Assembly: GCF_042643355.1 (NCBI RefSeq)
Contig: NZ_JBHRSS010000004.1
Location: 310,001 to 374,000 of the forward strand
Direction of reading: 5' to 3'
DNA: 64,000 nt
Origin: Salinisphaera aquimarina
GTDB lineage: Bacteria; Pseudomonadota; Gammaproteobacteria; Nevskiales; Salinisphaeraceae
Shown here in pieces: positions 20,044 to 28,450 of this stretch (positions within the stretch are counted from its first letter, which is position 1; every line of letters begins with the position of its first letter). The notes beneath the pieces were generated by a model that made no database searches, had not been told where the DNA came from, and saw only the letters and a program-made list of their open reading frames with translations. A program made the translations under genes and the position numbers.

Positions 20044-22386
20044 ATGACCCTGCGCAATATCGATGCGCTGTTTCACGGCGACCGGGTGCTGGTGCTGGGC
20101 GAAGCGCGTAGCCATGCGCAGCGCCAGCTGCTGGCCAATATCGAAGCGAGCCTGCCGGCCGACAAGCGCCGCCACCTGACCCGTTGGCGCGGCGCCGAGC
20201 GCGTACCCGACGACGGCGCCGAACTGGCGGTGATTCTCGACGCGCGCTGGGGTCAGCCAAAGCTGATTACCGCACTCGGCGAACAGGGCTGCCGGGCCGT
20301 GCTCTGGTGTGCCGACGAACGAATCTCCAACGAAGTATTGCGCGCCGCGCGTCCCTACAATCTGCGTTTGCTGGGCGGGCGATCCGCCGGCATCGTGCAG
20401 ACGCGCAGCGAGCGCAACATCAGTACGCTGGCGCAGGCGCCGCGTCTGGGAAAGGTCGCGCTGATCACCCAGTCGCAGTCGCTCGCGGCGGCCGCGCTCG
20501 ACTGGGCGCTGGGGCGCAACATCGGCTTTTCCTGGCTGGCCTGCAGCGGCTCCGAGGCGGATATCGATATCGCCGATCTGCTCGATTACGCCGCGCTCGA
20601 TCCGCGCACCCGTGCGGTCGTGCTCCAGGTCGGGCGTATCCGTGCACCCCGCAAGTTCATATCCGCCGCCCGCGCTGTCGCCCGGGTCAAACCGGTGCTG
20701 GTACTGCAGACTCGCCGCGCGATCGACGGCGGCCCGCAGGGCCCGGATCCGGCGCGATCGGCCGCGTTCGCCCGTGCTGGCCTGGTCGAATGCGAAAGTC
20801 TGGGCGGCCTGTTCGACGGACTGGCGGCGCTGGAACTGCTGCCGACCGTGACCCACAACCGCGTCGCGGTACTCGGCAACGGTTCCGGCGTCTGCGCCCT
20901 GGGGACCGACGCCCTGATCCGCCAGGGACTGGAGCCGGCGCGTCTGGGTGAGGCCACCCGTCAGACGCTGGCGCGGGAGGCGCCCGACGCCAGCGACCAC
21001 GGTGTGTCGATCGACCTGGCCTCCTCCAGTACCCAACACACGCTCGCAGCCCTGAAAACAGCGACCGAAGACACCGACAACGTCGATGCGGTCCTGTTCG
21101 TGCACAGTCCGGTCGCCGGCCAACCGCACGAACCCATGGTCGATGCGATCGCAAAGGCCGAAATCAGCCCGCGCCTGATGACCGTGTGGCTGGGGCTGCA
21201 CACCGCCCAGCCGGCCCGCCACAGCAGCGCGCTGGCGCGACTGGCCACCTTCGCCTCCGCCGACGAGGCCGTGCGGGCCGTGCGCTACCGGGCGCAATAC
21301 CGATTCACGCGCGAGCTGTTGACCGCGACCCCACCGCCCGATCCCTCCGTCACCGCGGACGTCGCATCCCTGCGCGAGCGGCTCGAGGCATTGTCGAGCG
21401 ATGGCGTGGAATGGTTGTCGGCGGATGAAGCCGCGCATCTGCTCACCGCCTACGGCATCGCCGGCGAAACGCCGCCGGAAACCGCGGTCCAGGTCCGCGT
21501 GCGCGCGCTCGCCCATCCCGAGCTGGGCATGGTGATGAGCGTTCAGGACGAGGCCGTCGGCATCGCGCCCGCCTACGGCTTTGCACCCCTGGACGCCCTG
21601 CTCGCCCGTCGCATGCTGCAAGGCGCCAGCGCCTCACGTCTACGCGGCACCCGCGCCGCATTCGAAGCACTGGCCCAGGCATTGGTCCGCCTGGGCAAGA
21701 TGATCGTCGATATTCCCGAGCTCGCCGGATTCGATCTGCGCGTCGCGGTAGGCCCGCGTGGACGCCTGCAATCGCCAGCCGACAGCCTGATCGAGATCAC
21801 CGGCAACCCGCGGCCGGCACGCGAGCGCCTGGCCATGTCGCCCTATCCGGCGCGCATGCGACATATCGTGACCCTCAAGAACGAACGGCGCTTCATCGTG
21901 CGTGCGATCCGGCCCTCGGATGAACCCGCGGTACTCGATCTGCTCGAGAGTCTCAGTCCGGAAGAGATCCGCCTGCGGTTCTTCAACTATATCCGGCATT
22001 TTTCCCACGACATGGCGGCACGCATCACCCAGGTCGACTACGACCGCGAGGTGTCGCTGGTGGTCAGCGCCTACGACACGCCCGATCAGCTGGCCGGCAT
22101 GGGCACGATCATCGCCGACCCGGACGGCAACGAAGCCGAGTTCGCTATCCTCGTGCATCGAAACCATGCCGGCATCGGTCTCGGCCGCCATCTTCTCGAC
22201 TGTCTGTTGCGCCAGGCCCAGGCCCGCGGTATCGAAACCGTCTACGGCGATGTGCTCGCCCAGAATCGGCCCATGCTCAAGCTCGCCCGCGGCCTCGGCT
22301 TCAAGGTAAGGCTGTCGATCGACGACGCCAGCAGCGTGCGGGTGGAAATCCCGATGGCCGACTACGGGTCGGGCAGCGCGGCTTGA
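20044..22386 (+). CDS. Pat-like protein acetyltransferase (acyl-CoA-synthetase-like plus GNAT)
   Basis: The 780-residue protein has an NDP-forming acyl-CoA-synthetase-like region (about 1-440: CoA-binding and succinyl-CoA-ligase-like folds), a shortened ATP-grasp remnant (about 455-600) and a C-terminal GNAT acetyltransferase (about 615-775) with FAILVHRNHAGIGLGRHLL as the acetyl-CoA loop. The layout matches Pat/YfiQ lysine acetyltransferases, which are about 880 residues in E. coli. Here the central ATP-grasp part normally reading like GYPVVLK...HKSDVGG is missing, so the synthetase half is probably regulatory only. It begins at ATG 20044. Confidence 0.87.
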   Translation: MTLRNIDALFHGDRVLVLGEARSHAQRQLLANIEASLPADKRRHLTRWRGAERVPDDGAELAVILDARWGQPKLITALGEQGCRAVLWCADERISNEVLRAARPYNLRLLGGRSAGIVQTRSERNISTLAQAPRLGKVALITQSQSLAAAALDWALGRNIGFSWLACSGSEADIDIADLLDYAALDPRTRAVVLQVGRIRAPRKFISAARAVARVKPVLVLQTRRAIDGGPQGPDPARSAAFARAGLVECESLGGLFDGLAALELLPTVTHNRVAVLGNGSGVCALGTDALIRQGLEPARLGEATRQTLAREAPDASDHGVSIDLASSSTQHTLAALKTATEDTDNVDAVLFVHSPVAGQPHEPMVDAIAKAEISPRLMTVWLGLHTAQPARHSSALARLATFASADEAVRAVRYRAQYRFTRELLTATPPPDPSVTADVASLRERLEALSSDGVEWLSADEAAHLLTAYGIAGETPPETAVQVRVRALAHPELGMVMSVQDEAVGIAPAYGFAPLDALLARRMLQGASASRLRGTRAAFEALAQALVRLGKMIVDIPELAGFDLRVAVGPRGRLQSPADSLIEITGNPRPARERLAMSPYPARMRHIVTLKNERRFIVRAIRPSDEPAVLDLLESLSPEEIRLRFFNYIRHFSHDMAARITQVDYDREVSLVVSAYDTPDQLAGMGTIIADPDGNEAEFAILVHRNHAGIGLGRHLLDCLLRQAQARGIETVYGDVLAQNRPMLKLARGLGFKVRLSIDDASSVRVEIPMADYGSGSAA

Positions 22387-22469
22387 GCACGAAACGAGAT
22401 GCCGGTACGGTTCACCGAACCTGCCTTACGGTATATCCTCTGATCAATATTTAACGATCCGGATGCCTC

Positions 22470-23130
22470 GTGGCCGGTTGCTGCAGCGAAGACGATGCCC
22501 ATCTCAAACGGATGCGCGAAAGCCAGAAACGCGTGCTCTGGATCGTGCTCGCGCTCAACGCCGTCATGTTCGTCGGCGAGTTCGCCGCGGGCTGGATTGC
22601 CGGTTCCACCGCATTGCTCGCAGATTCGCTGGACATGCTCGGCGACACGATGGTTTACGGGCTCAGCCTCGCAGTCATCGCCCAGGGCGCACGCGCCAAG
22701 GCCGTGTCGGCCGGGTTCAAGGGTGCGGTCATGCTCGGCTTCGGGCTGCTTCGGGCTGCTGGTGAGCATCCAGCTCGTATTCAAGCTGATCTACGGTCTG
22801 CCCCCTCAGGCGACGCTCATGGCCGGGGTCGGCGTGCTGGCACTGGCCGGCAACCTTGTCTGTCTCGTGCTGCTCACCCGGCATCGCGATGACGACGTCA
22901 ACATGAGCTCGGTCTGGATCTGCTCACGCAACGATCTGGTCGCCAACAGCGGTGTGATCGCCGCGGCCGCGCTGGTCGCCCTGACCCATAGCATCTGGCC
23001 CGACATCCTCATCGGTGCGGCGATCGCGGGTCTGTTCATGCGCTCCGCCATCAGCGTGCTGCACGACGCGCGCAGCGCCTATCAAGAGGCGCCGCCCGGC
23101 AGTACAGCGGTCAGCGATGGCCATGGCTAG
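22470..23130 (+). pseudogene. Cation transporter (CDF-like), frameshifted by a 10-bp tandem duplication
   Basis: The first frame (from GTG 22470) reads CCSEDDAHLKRMRESQKR and then membrane helices ending STALLADSLDMLGDTMVY, a cation-diffusion-facilitator start. After LGFG (about 22743) it loses homology, and the rest of the protein (LVSIQLVFKLIYGLPPQATL onward to 23130) continues in another frame. The break coincides with two adjacent copies of TTCGGGCTGC at 22740-22759. Removing one copy restores a continuous protein of about 216 residues. This is either a true inactivating or slip-reversible mutation, or an assembly error. Confidence 0.85.
22740..22759. repeat. 10-bp perfect tandem duplication inside the cation-transporter gene
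   Basis: TTCGGGCTGC occurs twice in direct succession. A third partial copy is limited to the next base or two. It causes a +1 frame change, as 10 is not a multiple of 3. Confidence 0.95.
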
Positions 23131-23161
23131 CACGCGACAGCACGCCGCCGAAGGCGAGCAC

Positions 23162-23713
23162 ATGGCGCAGCCGGTATCGCCGGACACCGTGATCCGTTTC
23201 TGGTTCGATGAGCTCTCGCCGCGCGACTGGTTTCGCAAGTCCGAAAGACTGGACCAACGGATAGTGGATGGTTTCGGCGTCACGCTCTCGGAAGCCGCGG
23301 CCGGCGGACTGCACCATTGGCGCGAAACGCCGACCGGCCGGCTCGCAGAGATTCTTGTGCTCGACCAGTTCTCACGCAATATCCATCGCGACAGCCCGCG
23401 CGCGTTCGAGAACGATCCGGCCGCGCTGGCGCGAACCCGCGAAGCGATCGACGCCGGCGCCGACCGCGCGCTGACGCGACAACAACGGGCGTTCCTCTAC
23501 ATGCCGTTCATGCATAGCGAGTCACTCGCCGATCACCAGACTGCTCTGGCCCTCTACGACGCGCTTGGCATGCAGAATCACCTCGACGCCGAACGCAAGC
23601 ATTACACGATCATCGAGCGCTTCGGCCGCTACCCGCATCGCAATGCGGTGCTCGGCCGCGAGAATACGGGGGAAGAAGCCGCGTTTCTTGCCGAGCCGGG
23701 CTCATCTTTCTAA
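23162..23713 (+). CDS. DUF924 family protein
   Basis: The product has 183 residues and begins VIRFWFDELSPRDWFRKSER, the conserved DUF924 opening. ILVLDQFSRNIHRDSPRAF and AFLYMPFMHSESL are the other family blocks. The function of the family is unknown; it has a TPR-like helical fold. I chose ATG 23162, with AAGGCGAG upstream and the match to the family start, over in-frame ATGs at 23117 and 23123 that would overlap the broken transporter. Confidence 0.88.
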   Translation: MAQPVSPDTVIRFWFDELSPRDWFRKSERLDQRIVDGFGVTLSEAAAGGLHHWRETPTGRLAEILVLDQFSRNIHRDSPRAFENDPAALARTREAIDAGADRALTRQQRAFLYMPFMHSESLADHQTALALYDALGMQNHLDAERKHYTIIERFGRYPHRNAVLGRENTGEEAAFLAEPGSSF

Positions 23714-23895
23714 TTGTCGGGTAGCCCAAGCGCTCACCGGTGATAGCAACAACAACGCTGGCTCGCGAACGGTAGTCGAACCCAGCACGGGCGCCAATTC
23801 GACTCTGCGTCGCGGGTTCGGGGCCAAGCCTAAGACTGGGTTCACCTGGGAGGTTCTCCCTCCAGGCGGGATTATTCGAGACTGGCGCCACTCAC

Positions 23896-24050
23896 CCTTC
23901 GGGCCCGTCGCTGATGCGACGGTTCGGGCTCGCTGCGCGTGCCCGTCGAACCATGCTTGTCTATCTGTCGCAGGTTCGAAACGTATCTGAATACCACAAC
24001 AAAACGCCGCCCTGCGGACGGCGTTTTGTTGTGGTGCCCCAGGCAGGATT
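23896..24050. repeat. Direct repeat copy 1 downstream of tRNA-Arg
   Basis: This 155-base unit is repeated 176 bases later (24072-24226) with four visible mismatches. It contains a 16-bp-stem hairpin (23994-24034), and its right end (24035-24050) is an exact copy of the last bases of the tRNA-Arg gene. A more decayed tRNA-end copy, with CCAGGCGGGATTATTCG, lies further left near 23871, so at least two duplications have occurred. Confidence 0.9.
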
Positions 24051-24071
24051 ATTCGCGGCGGGGCCGCTCAA

Positions 24072-24226
24072 CCTTCGGGCCCGTCGCTGACGCGACGGTT
24101 CGGGCTCGCTGCGCGTGCCCGTCGAACCATGCTTGTCTATCTGTCGCAGGTTCAAAACGTATCTAGATACCACAACAAAACGCCGCCCTGCGGACGGCGT
24201 TTTGTTGTGGTGCCCCAGGCAGGATT
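24072..24226. repeat. Direct repeat copy 2, running into the tRNA-Arg 3' end
   Basis: This is the second copy of the 155-base unit. Its right end is the acceptor and T-arm part of the intact tRNA-Arg gene. The period between copies is 176 bases. The repeated segment starts at a tRNA 3' end, the classical target of integrases, although no integrase is present nearby. Confidence 0.9.
24170..24210 (-). terminator. Rho-independent terminator of tRNA-Arg
   Basis: A perfect 16-bp stem (CCACAACAAAACGCCG and its complement) with a 9-base loop directly follows the tRNA on the minus strand. The T-rich 3' arm GGCGTTTTGTTG is a usual terminator form. The stem includes the encoded CCA end of the tRNA. 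An identical hairpin lies in the upstream repeat at 23994-24034. Confidence 0.75.
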
Positions 24227-24284
24227 CGAACCTGCGACCTGCCGCTTAGGAGGCGGCTGCTCTATCCTGCTGAGCTACAGAGGC
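24208..24284 (-). tRNA. tRNA-Arg (anticodon CCT)
   Basis: Read on the minus strand, the gene folds as a normal tRNA: GCCTCTG acceptor strand, D-arm with AGCTCAGCAGGATAGAGC, anticodon loop CTCCTAA (anticodon CCT, decoding AGG), T-arm GCAGGTTCGAATCCTGC, 3' strand CTGGGGC, discriminator A and encoded CCA. One T-T mismatch appears in the acceptor stem (pair 6-67). The 3' part is duplicated downstream (see the direct repeats). Confidence 0.95.
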
Positions 24285-24403
24285 AATACGGTGCATAGCC
24301 TACCGCAGCGCCTGTAAATTCTCGACCGGACGTATGACCGGGACATCGGAAAATCGCTGGCGTATGCTCGCGCAAGCACTAGCCGCCGCGATCTACAGCA
24401 TCC

Positions 24404-25225
24404 ATGGTAAACGGACCCGAACAACTCGAAGGCCAACTGCGTATCGGTCCGCGACGCGCGGCCATCGGCACCCGGCGCGTGGCGCTGCTCGAGCAGATTG
24501 CTTTAACCGGCTCGCTCAGCGCCGCGGCAAAGGTTGTCGGCCTCAGCTACAAGGGTGCCTGGGACGCCGTCAACGCGATGAACAACCTCGCCGACCATCC
24601 CCTGGTCGAGCGATCCGCCGGTGGCGCCGGCGGCGGCGGCAGTCGTCTTACCCCGCGCGGCGAGCAACTGGTCGCGACGTATCGCGCCGCCGAAGAAGAA
24701 CAGCGCCGTTTTTTCGAGCGACTCAATCGACGTATCGCCCACCTGCCCGACGATGTTCATCTCATGGAGAGACTCGCGATGATGACCAGCGCCCGTAACC
24801 AGCTCCTCGGTGAAGTCACGGCCGTTCGGCTGGGCACCATAAACGCCGAAGTGGAGATCGCTCTGCGCGGCGGCGACGGTCTGACCGCCGTGATCACGCG
24901 CGCAAGCGCAGAAAATCTGGGCCTGCAAGAAGGCGTCGCCGTGGTCGCGCTGATCAAGGCTTCGTGGGTGGTTGTCGCAGCCGGTGACCACTCGAAAACA
25001 CCGCTGTCCACGCGCAATCGGCTGGTCGGCACAGTCGACAAGGTGGCAACGGACGACGTCGCCAGCGAGATCGTCATCCGACTGCCCGGCGGCGCAACCC
25101 TGGCCGCCGTGATAACCCGTGAGAGCGCCGACGAGATGGGCCTGAAAAAAGACGCCACCGCCACTGCCTTGTTCAAGGCATCGAGCGTGATCCTGGCACC
25201 CGCTGGCGATCCAATCGGCCTTTAG
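24404..25225 (+). CDS. modE: ModE-family molybdate-responsive regulator
   Basis: The 273-residue protein has an N-terminal winged helix (RVALLEQIALTGSLSAAAKV, then SYKGAWDAVNAMNNL) and two molbindin (Mop/TOBE) domains at about residues 128-193 (ARNQLLGEVTAVRLGTINAE) and 203-268 (TRNRLVGTVDKVATDDVASE). That is the full ModE layout, which senses molybdate and controls molybdate uptake and molybdoenzyme genes. No modABC genes are adjacent here. It would be expected to act elsewhere and possibly on the molybdoenzyme at 6.8 kb (inference). Confidence 0.92.
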   Translation: MVNGPEQLEGQLRIGPRRAAIGTRRVALLEQIALTGSLSAAAKVVGLSYKGAWDAVNAMNNLADHPLVERSAGGAGGGGSRLTPRGEQLVATYRAAEEEQRRFFERLNRRIAHLPDDVHLMERLAMMTSARNQLLGEVTAVRLGTINAEVEIALRGGDGLTAVITRASAENLGLQEGVAVVALIKASWVVVAAGDHSKTPLSTRNRLVGTVDKVATDDVASEIVIRLPGGATLAAVITRESADEMGLKKDATATALFKASSVILAPAGDPIGL

Positions 25226-25725
25226 ACCGCCTGGTTTTCATCGCGTCGCGGCGGCCACGGGCCCAAGGCAGATATAAGGCTGCCTGGCATGAATGGCGTG
25301 CCTCCCGAGGACGCTGTTTGCGAACCACGGCGCGTTGTACCCCGAGCACCGTCCCGGCCCCGCGACAATAGCGCCAGGCACACGCGACATCGATGATCAT
25401 CTGATCAGACCTGCCAGGGTCACACGCACGTCACCCGTCTCAGCGAGGCGCTGCGATGCCCAGCGGTAATCGACCCGAGCCAGCATCTCTTACGCGCACG
25501 TCGCGGGAAACCGTCTCGATGCCGCGATGACGATAGCGAAATACTTAAATTTTTTCATTAATAATATTAACCGGTTATCGTGCCGGAACGATTATGTTGC
25601 ACTGCATTCCTTGAATATACATCTACATGGCCTTATAACTATCCGCATACAAAGTTTTGCAATACGACTTTAGTGTCATCTTCGCGCCATGTAGTGCTGG
25701 ATGACCTCAAATTGAGAGAAAAGCC
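25226..25725. other. 500-base intergenic region, no gene seen
   Basis: I see no convincing coding sequence. The right half (about 25545-25700) is markedly AT-rich against a GC-rich background and holds a candidate promoter for the exported protein that begins at 25726. Confidence 0.6.
25611..25639 (+). promoter_or_regulatory. Candidate sigma-70 promoter for the exported-protein gene
   Basis: TTGAAT and TATAAC are separated by exactly 17 bases, about 85 bases before the start codon. The match to the sigma-70 consensus is good (four of six positions at each box), but AT-rich surroundings raise the chance of coincidence. Confidence 0.45.
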
Positions 25726-26172
25726 ATGAAAAATAGCACTTTAGCCAAGACAGTCACCTCAGGCGTCGTCCTTGCCGCTCTCGTCGGATTCTCGGGCACA
25801 AGTCTCGCCCAGTCGAAAGCGATCGAATCGCTGAATACGCAGCCGACGCAGACCAACACCTTCGACACCGTCGAACACCATACGAAAGCTGACCAGTTGT
25901 CTGCCGCGCTCGACCGTTTCAATACCCAGGATGAGGCGAGCCAAGGCTTGCAGACCCGGAGCGCCGGTTCGCAGGCACCGCAGCAGGTCTCCGGCGTGGC
26001 TCGCGAACTCAGCCATGAGATCGACGACTACAACGCCACCGCTTCCAACAGCCTCGTACCGCAGACGCATGTTGTAGCGAGCGAGACCGATCACAAGGCT
26101 ACGCCCGTGGCGCAGCAGCTGGCGGCCGAGCTGACCACCTACAACCGTACCGGTGGCAGCAGCCGTTATTGA
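25726..26172 (+). CDS. Exported protein with three short LSxEIxxYN-type repeats (A)
   Basis: The product has 148 residues and begins with a Sec signal peptide (cleavage probably after SLAQ, about residue 29). The mature part is hydrophilic and contains three 12-residue units, ADQLSAALDRFN (55-66), ARELSHEIDDYN (92-103) and AQQLAAELTTYN (129-140), spaced by exactly 37 residues. Linkers are rich in Thr, Ser and Gln. I do not recognise the family. The next gene encodes a related protein with the same unit, so the pair probably arose by duplication. A GAGAGAAAA ribosome site precedes ATG 25726, and a strong terminator follows. Function unknown. Confidence 0.8.
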   Translation: MKNSTLAKTVTSGVVLAALVGFSGTSLAQSKAIESLNTQPTQTNTFDTVEHHTKADQLSAALDRFNTQDEASQGLQTRSAGSQAPQQVSGVARELSHEIDDYNATASNSLVPQTHVVASETDHKATPVAQQLAAELTTYNRTGGSSRY

Positions 26173-26217
26173 TCCATGGTGATCCATGCGTGCTGGAATT
26201 GAGTTTCCAGTACGGCC

Positions 26218-26250
26218 AAGCCGGAAGCCCGAGGGTTTCCGGCTTTTTTT
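26218..26250 (+). terminator. Rho-independent terminator after exported protein A
   Basis: The 9-bp stem AAGCCGGAA / TTCCGGCTT is followed by a run of seven T. It lies 46 bases after the stop codon, so proteins A and B have separate transcripts. Confidence 0.88.
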
Positions 26251-26403
26251 ATGGCTAAGCGGTATACTCGAAACGCGGCCGCGGGGGCGCAATTGACGTC
26301 GTTGTTCAGCGCATGATGGCTGAAATCCGCTAGCCACAACGATGCACTGCGGGCCACGCCTTTCAGGGTGTGGCCTGGCGCGAGTTTATAAGGAGAAGAG
26401 AAG

Positions 26404-26883
26404 ATGTATATAAACAAAAAAACAAAGGTTATCGCCTACAGCTTGGTCTGTGCCGGGACGGTCGGGCTGCTGTGTACCACGACCGTATTCGCGCATGAGT
26501 CGGACGCCGATCATGCTCAGGTCAAGACACAATCCGGTCAGGACAGCGAGCTATCGAATCGAATCAATCGTTTCAACGAAAGCGGTGGATCGCTTGAAGG
26601 CCGCGGCGCCGCCGACGCCAACCTGGACGAGGATACTCGGATGCCTGCCGATAGCGACACGCCGGCAAAGCATCCGAAAGCCGACGAGCTTTCCGAAGAA
26701 ATCAAGCAGTACAACGAAAATCGGGGTTCACTCAAGGAAAACAGCGCCGCACGCTCGGGCGCAACCGGTAGTACTGACAGTGCCACCGAAGCAGGCGCGA
26801 ATGCTTCATCGAACGGCGGCAGCAACGCCGAGTCGCGCGAACTGTCTAACGAGATCGACGAATACAACAAGAATTCGAATTGA
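26404..26883 (+). CDS. Exported protein with three short LSxEIxxYN-type repeats (B)
   Basis: The product has 159 residues with a signal peptide ending about VFAHE (residue 30). The mature part is very acidic and Ser/Asn/Gly rich, and it carries three units: DSELSNRINRFN (47-58), ADELSEEIKQYN (93-104) and SRELSNEIDEYN (144-155), the first two followed by a similar GGSLE/RGSLK tail. It shares this unit with the preceding gene but little else. AGGAG stands 7 bases before ATG 26404. I do not recognise the family. A secreted or periplasmic structural or binding role is possible, but the sequence does not show it. Confidence 0.8.
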   Translation: MYINKKTKVIAYSLVCAGTVGLLCTTTVFAHESDADHAQVKTQSGQDSELSNRINRFNESGGSLEGRGAADANLDEDTRMPADSDTPAKHPKADELSEEIKQYNENRGSLKENSAARSGATGSTDSATEAGANASSNGGSNAESRELSNEIDEYNKNSN

Positions 26884-26919
26884 ACACGTTCCAGTAAAAG
26901 ACGCATTTGCAGTCGGCCA

Positions 26920-26947
26920 ACCGGAAGGCGCACGAGCGCCTTCCGGT
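26920..26947 (+). terminator. Hairpin terminator after exported protein B
   Basis: A perfect 12-bp stem (ACCGGAAGGCGC and complement) with an ACGA loop lies 37 bases after the stop. The T-tract is weak (CCCTTTG), so termination efficiency is uncertain. Confidence 0.6.
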
Positions 26948-27370
26948 CTCGCCCTTTGATATACCCCGACAGTCCGCTACTCATACCGACATCAACGCCG
27001 GTGATATGAAGATAGACGTGAGAAAAAAGGAAAACGATTGGCTATCGCATATTTCTCGCTCTGACGTCATCCATGTGCCCGACAGCTGCAACAGGATAGC
27101 GAACGCGCGAGAACCCTGATCGAAGACACGCGTCATCAGCGCGTTGAGACGAGCAAAAACCCAAACCATGCCCGGGTTTTACCGGGGCCATGAAAAGGCT
27201 GCTCATGCCTGCGCGACCTCGATCGCAGCCGTCTCGATCAAAGTAGCCCGCAATGGACCCATGCCCGCAAGGCGGTCAGGTAATAGGCACTTGCTTCAAG
27301 AGCCCTGCCGGTCCATCTGGAACGGCATCCGTCACCGACCAACCGGGATCGCTGCGGCTTGCGATAGACA
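26948..27370. other. Intergenic region of about 420 bases, no gene seen
   Basis: Short open frames occur on both strands, but none has a ribosome site or recognisable product. It lies between convergent genes. Confidence 0.55.
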
Positions 27371-28384
27371 CTACTGGCTAACGGTCAATTTGTCGCGAGG
27401 TACCGGCATCTTTCCAGATACCTGCTCTGCCAGCGCGAGATGCGAGCCCACCAGCTGTTTTATACGCACTTCACCGACAGCGACACCCGGCCTCCAAGCG
27501 ACCGCCCTACCACCGGGCGCGCGGACGACCGACCCCGCATCACGAACGCTGAGAACCATGCCGGTAACCAGGCCCGAGTCACGGCCGGCGCTCACATACA
27601 TATCGTCCCCATCGAGGGCGAACGTATGGGTAAACCACGGGGCGATGGAAATCCGATCCTGCACCAGCCCGAGCACCCTGTCGCTCCAGACGTCGAGCGC
27701 CGTGTCCTGCACGCTACCCGCGCTATCGAGATCCAGTGTTGTCTCGATGGCGTCGTAGTCGATTCCGAAATCGGTATCGACCATCCGGGTACTGACCGTC
27801 ATCTGGCCACGCCCGGTCGACTCGGGTGTCACGATCAGCAGGCTCCGAATGCCCGGATAGATCGCCAGCGACTGCGTGCACTCCGCCGGGGAGGAAGATG
27901 AACACACGCCGGGCACATTGATGGCTTCGGCCAGGGAATCGGGCTTGACGATCGACACCCCGTTCGCGGCCGCCTTGTGTTCCAACGCGTTGACGAATTG
28001 ATAGGCAGTCAGCGAGTTCTGTCCGCCGTCATCTATATAGACCCCCACCTTGGGTCGCAGGCTGCCACCCTCGCTTGTCGGGGCGATCGGCATCGGCCCG
28101 GGCGTGGTGGATGCATTGGCCCCTACTCCGGTCGCGCCTGAACGCGCGACGGCCGCTGGCTGGGAATCGGCTTCGGCCTGCGGCTTATCGCCTTTGACCT
28201 CCCTGATGAGTCGATCCAGCACCGACCTGTTCCAGTCTGTTTCAGGCGTGCCGAGCGCTGCCGGCGAGTCGGCCAGTGGTCGCGGTTCGTCTGCGCCGCC
28301 GTTCGTTGCACAACCCGTGAATACTGCCGCAACTGCGAGCAGCGCACCGAACAAACCAAGCCTTGTCACAATAAGATATCTCAA
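27371..28384 (-). CDS. Putative lipoprotein of unknown function
   Basis: The 337-residue protein has a lipoprotein signal (VAAVFTGC, Cys25), then a low-complexity Pro/Ala/Ser linker (to about residue 105) and a folded part. PKVGVYIDDGGQNSLTAYQF opens the fold, and a C-terminal block (SGLVTGMVLSVRDAGSVVRA, then AVGEVRIKQLVGSHLALAEQ) resembles the small C-terminal domain seen in FlgT- or CsgG-like envelope proteins. That resemblance is weak. C159 and C167 may form a disulphide. It lies downstream of the barrel-protein gene but is separated from it by a terminator. Confidence 0.7.
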   Translation of the reverse strand: MRYLIVTRLGLFGALLAVAAVFTGCATNGGADEPRPLADSPAALGTPETDWNRSVLDRLIREVKGDKPQAEADSQPAAVARSGATGVGANASTTPGPMPIAPTSEGGSLRPKVGVYIDDGGQNSLTAYQFVNALEHKAAANGVSIVKPDSLAEAINVPGVCSSSSPAECTQSLAIYPGIRSLLIVTPESTGRGQMTVSTRMVDTDFGIDYDAIETTLDLDSAGSVQDTALDVWSDRVLGLVQDRISIAPWFTHTFALDGDDMYVSAGRDSGLVTGMVLSVRDAGSVVRAPGGRAVAWRPGVAVGEVRIKQLVGSHLALAEQVSGKMPVPRDKLTVSQ

Positions 28385-28405
28385 CGCGCGCTCCGGAAAA
28401 TAATT

Positions 28406-28433
28406 GTGGGGCCTTCACGAATGAAGGCCCCAC
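28406..28433 (-). terminator. Terminator of the outer-membrane barrel gene
   Basis: A perfect 12-bp stem (GTGGGGCCTTCA and complement) with a CGAA tetraloop lies 17 bases past the barrel gene's stop. On the minus strand it is followed by AATTATTTTCC. It ends only 21 bases before the lipoprotein start codon. Confidence 0.75.
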
Positions 28434-28450
28434 TTTACGTCACGACAGCC

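Noticed and set aside
23896..24226. Direct repeats considered as a CRISPR array.
   Set aside because: The unit is 155 bases with a period of 176 and only two copies; it is tRNA-associated duplication with no cas genes nearby.
26263..26268. TATACT upstream of exported protein B as a -10 box.
   Set aside because: No acceptable -35 box at 16-18 bases upstream; not called.
27144..27758. A 204-codon plus-strand frame that overlaps the lipoprotein gene.
   Set aside because: It is antisense to a lipoprotein with a clear signal sequence and shows no domain.
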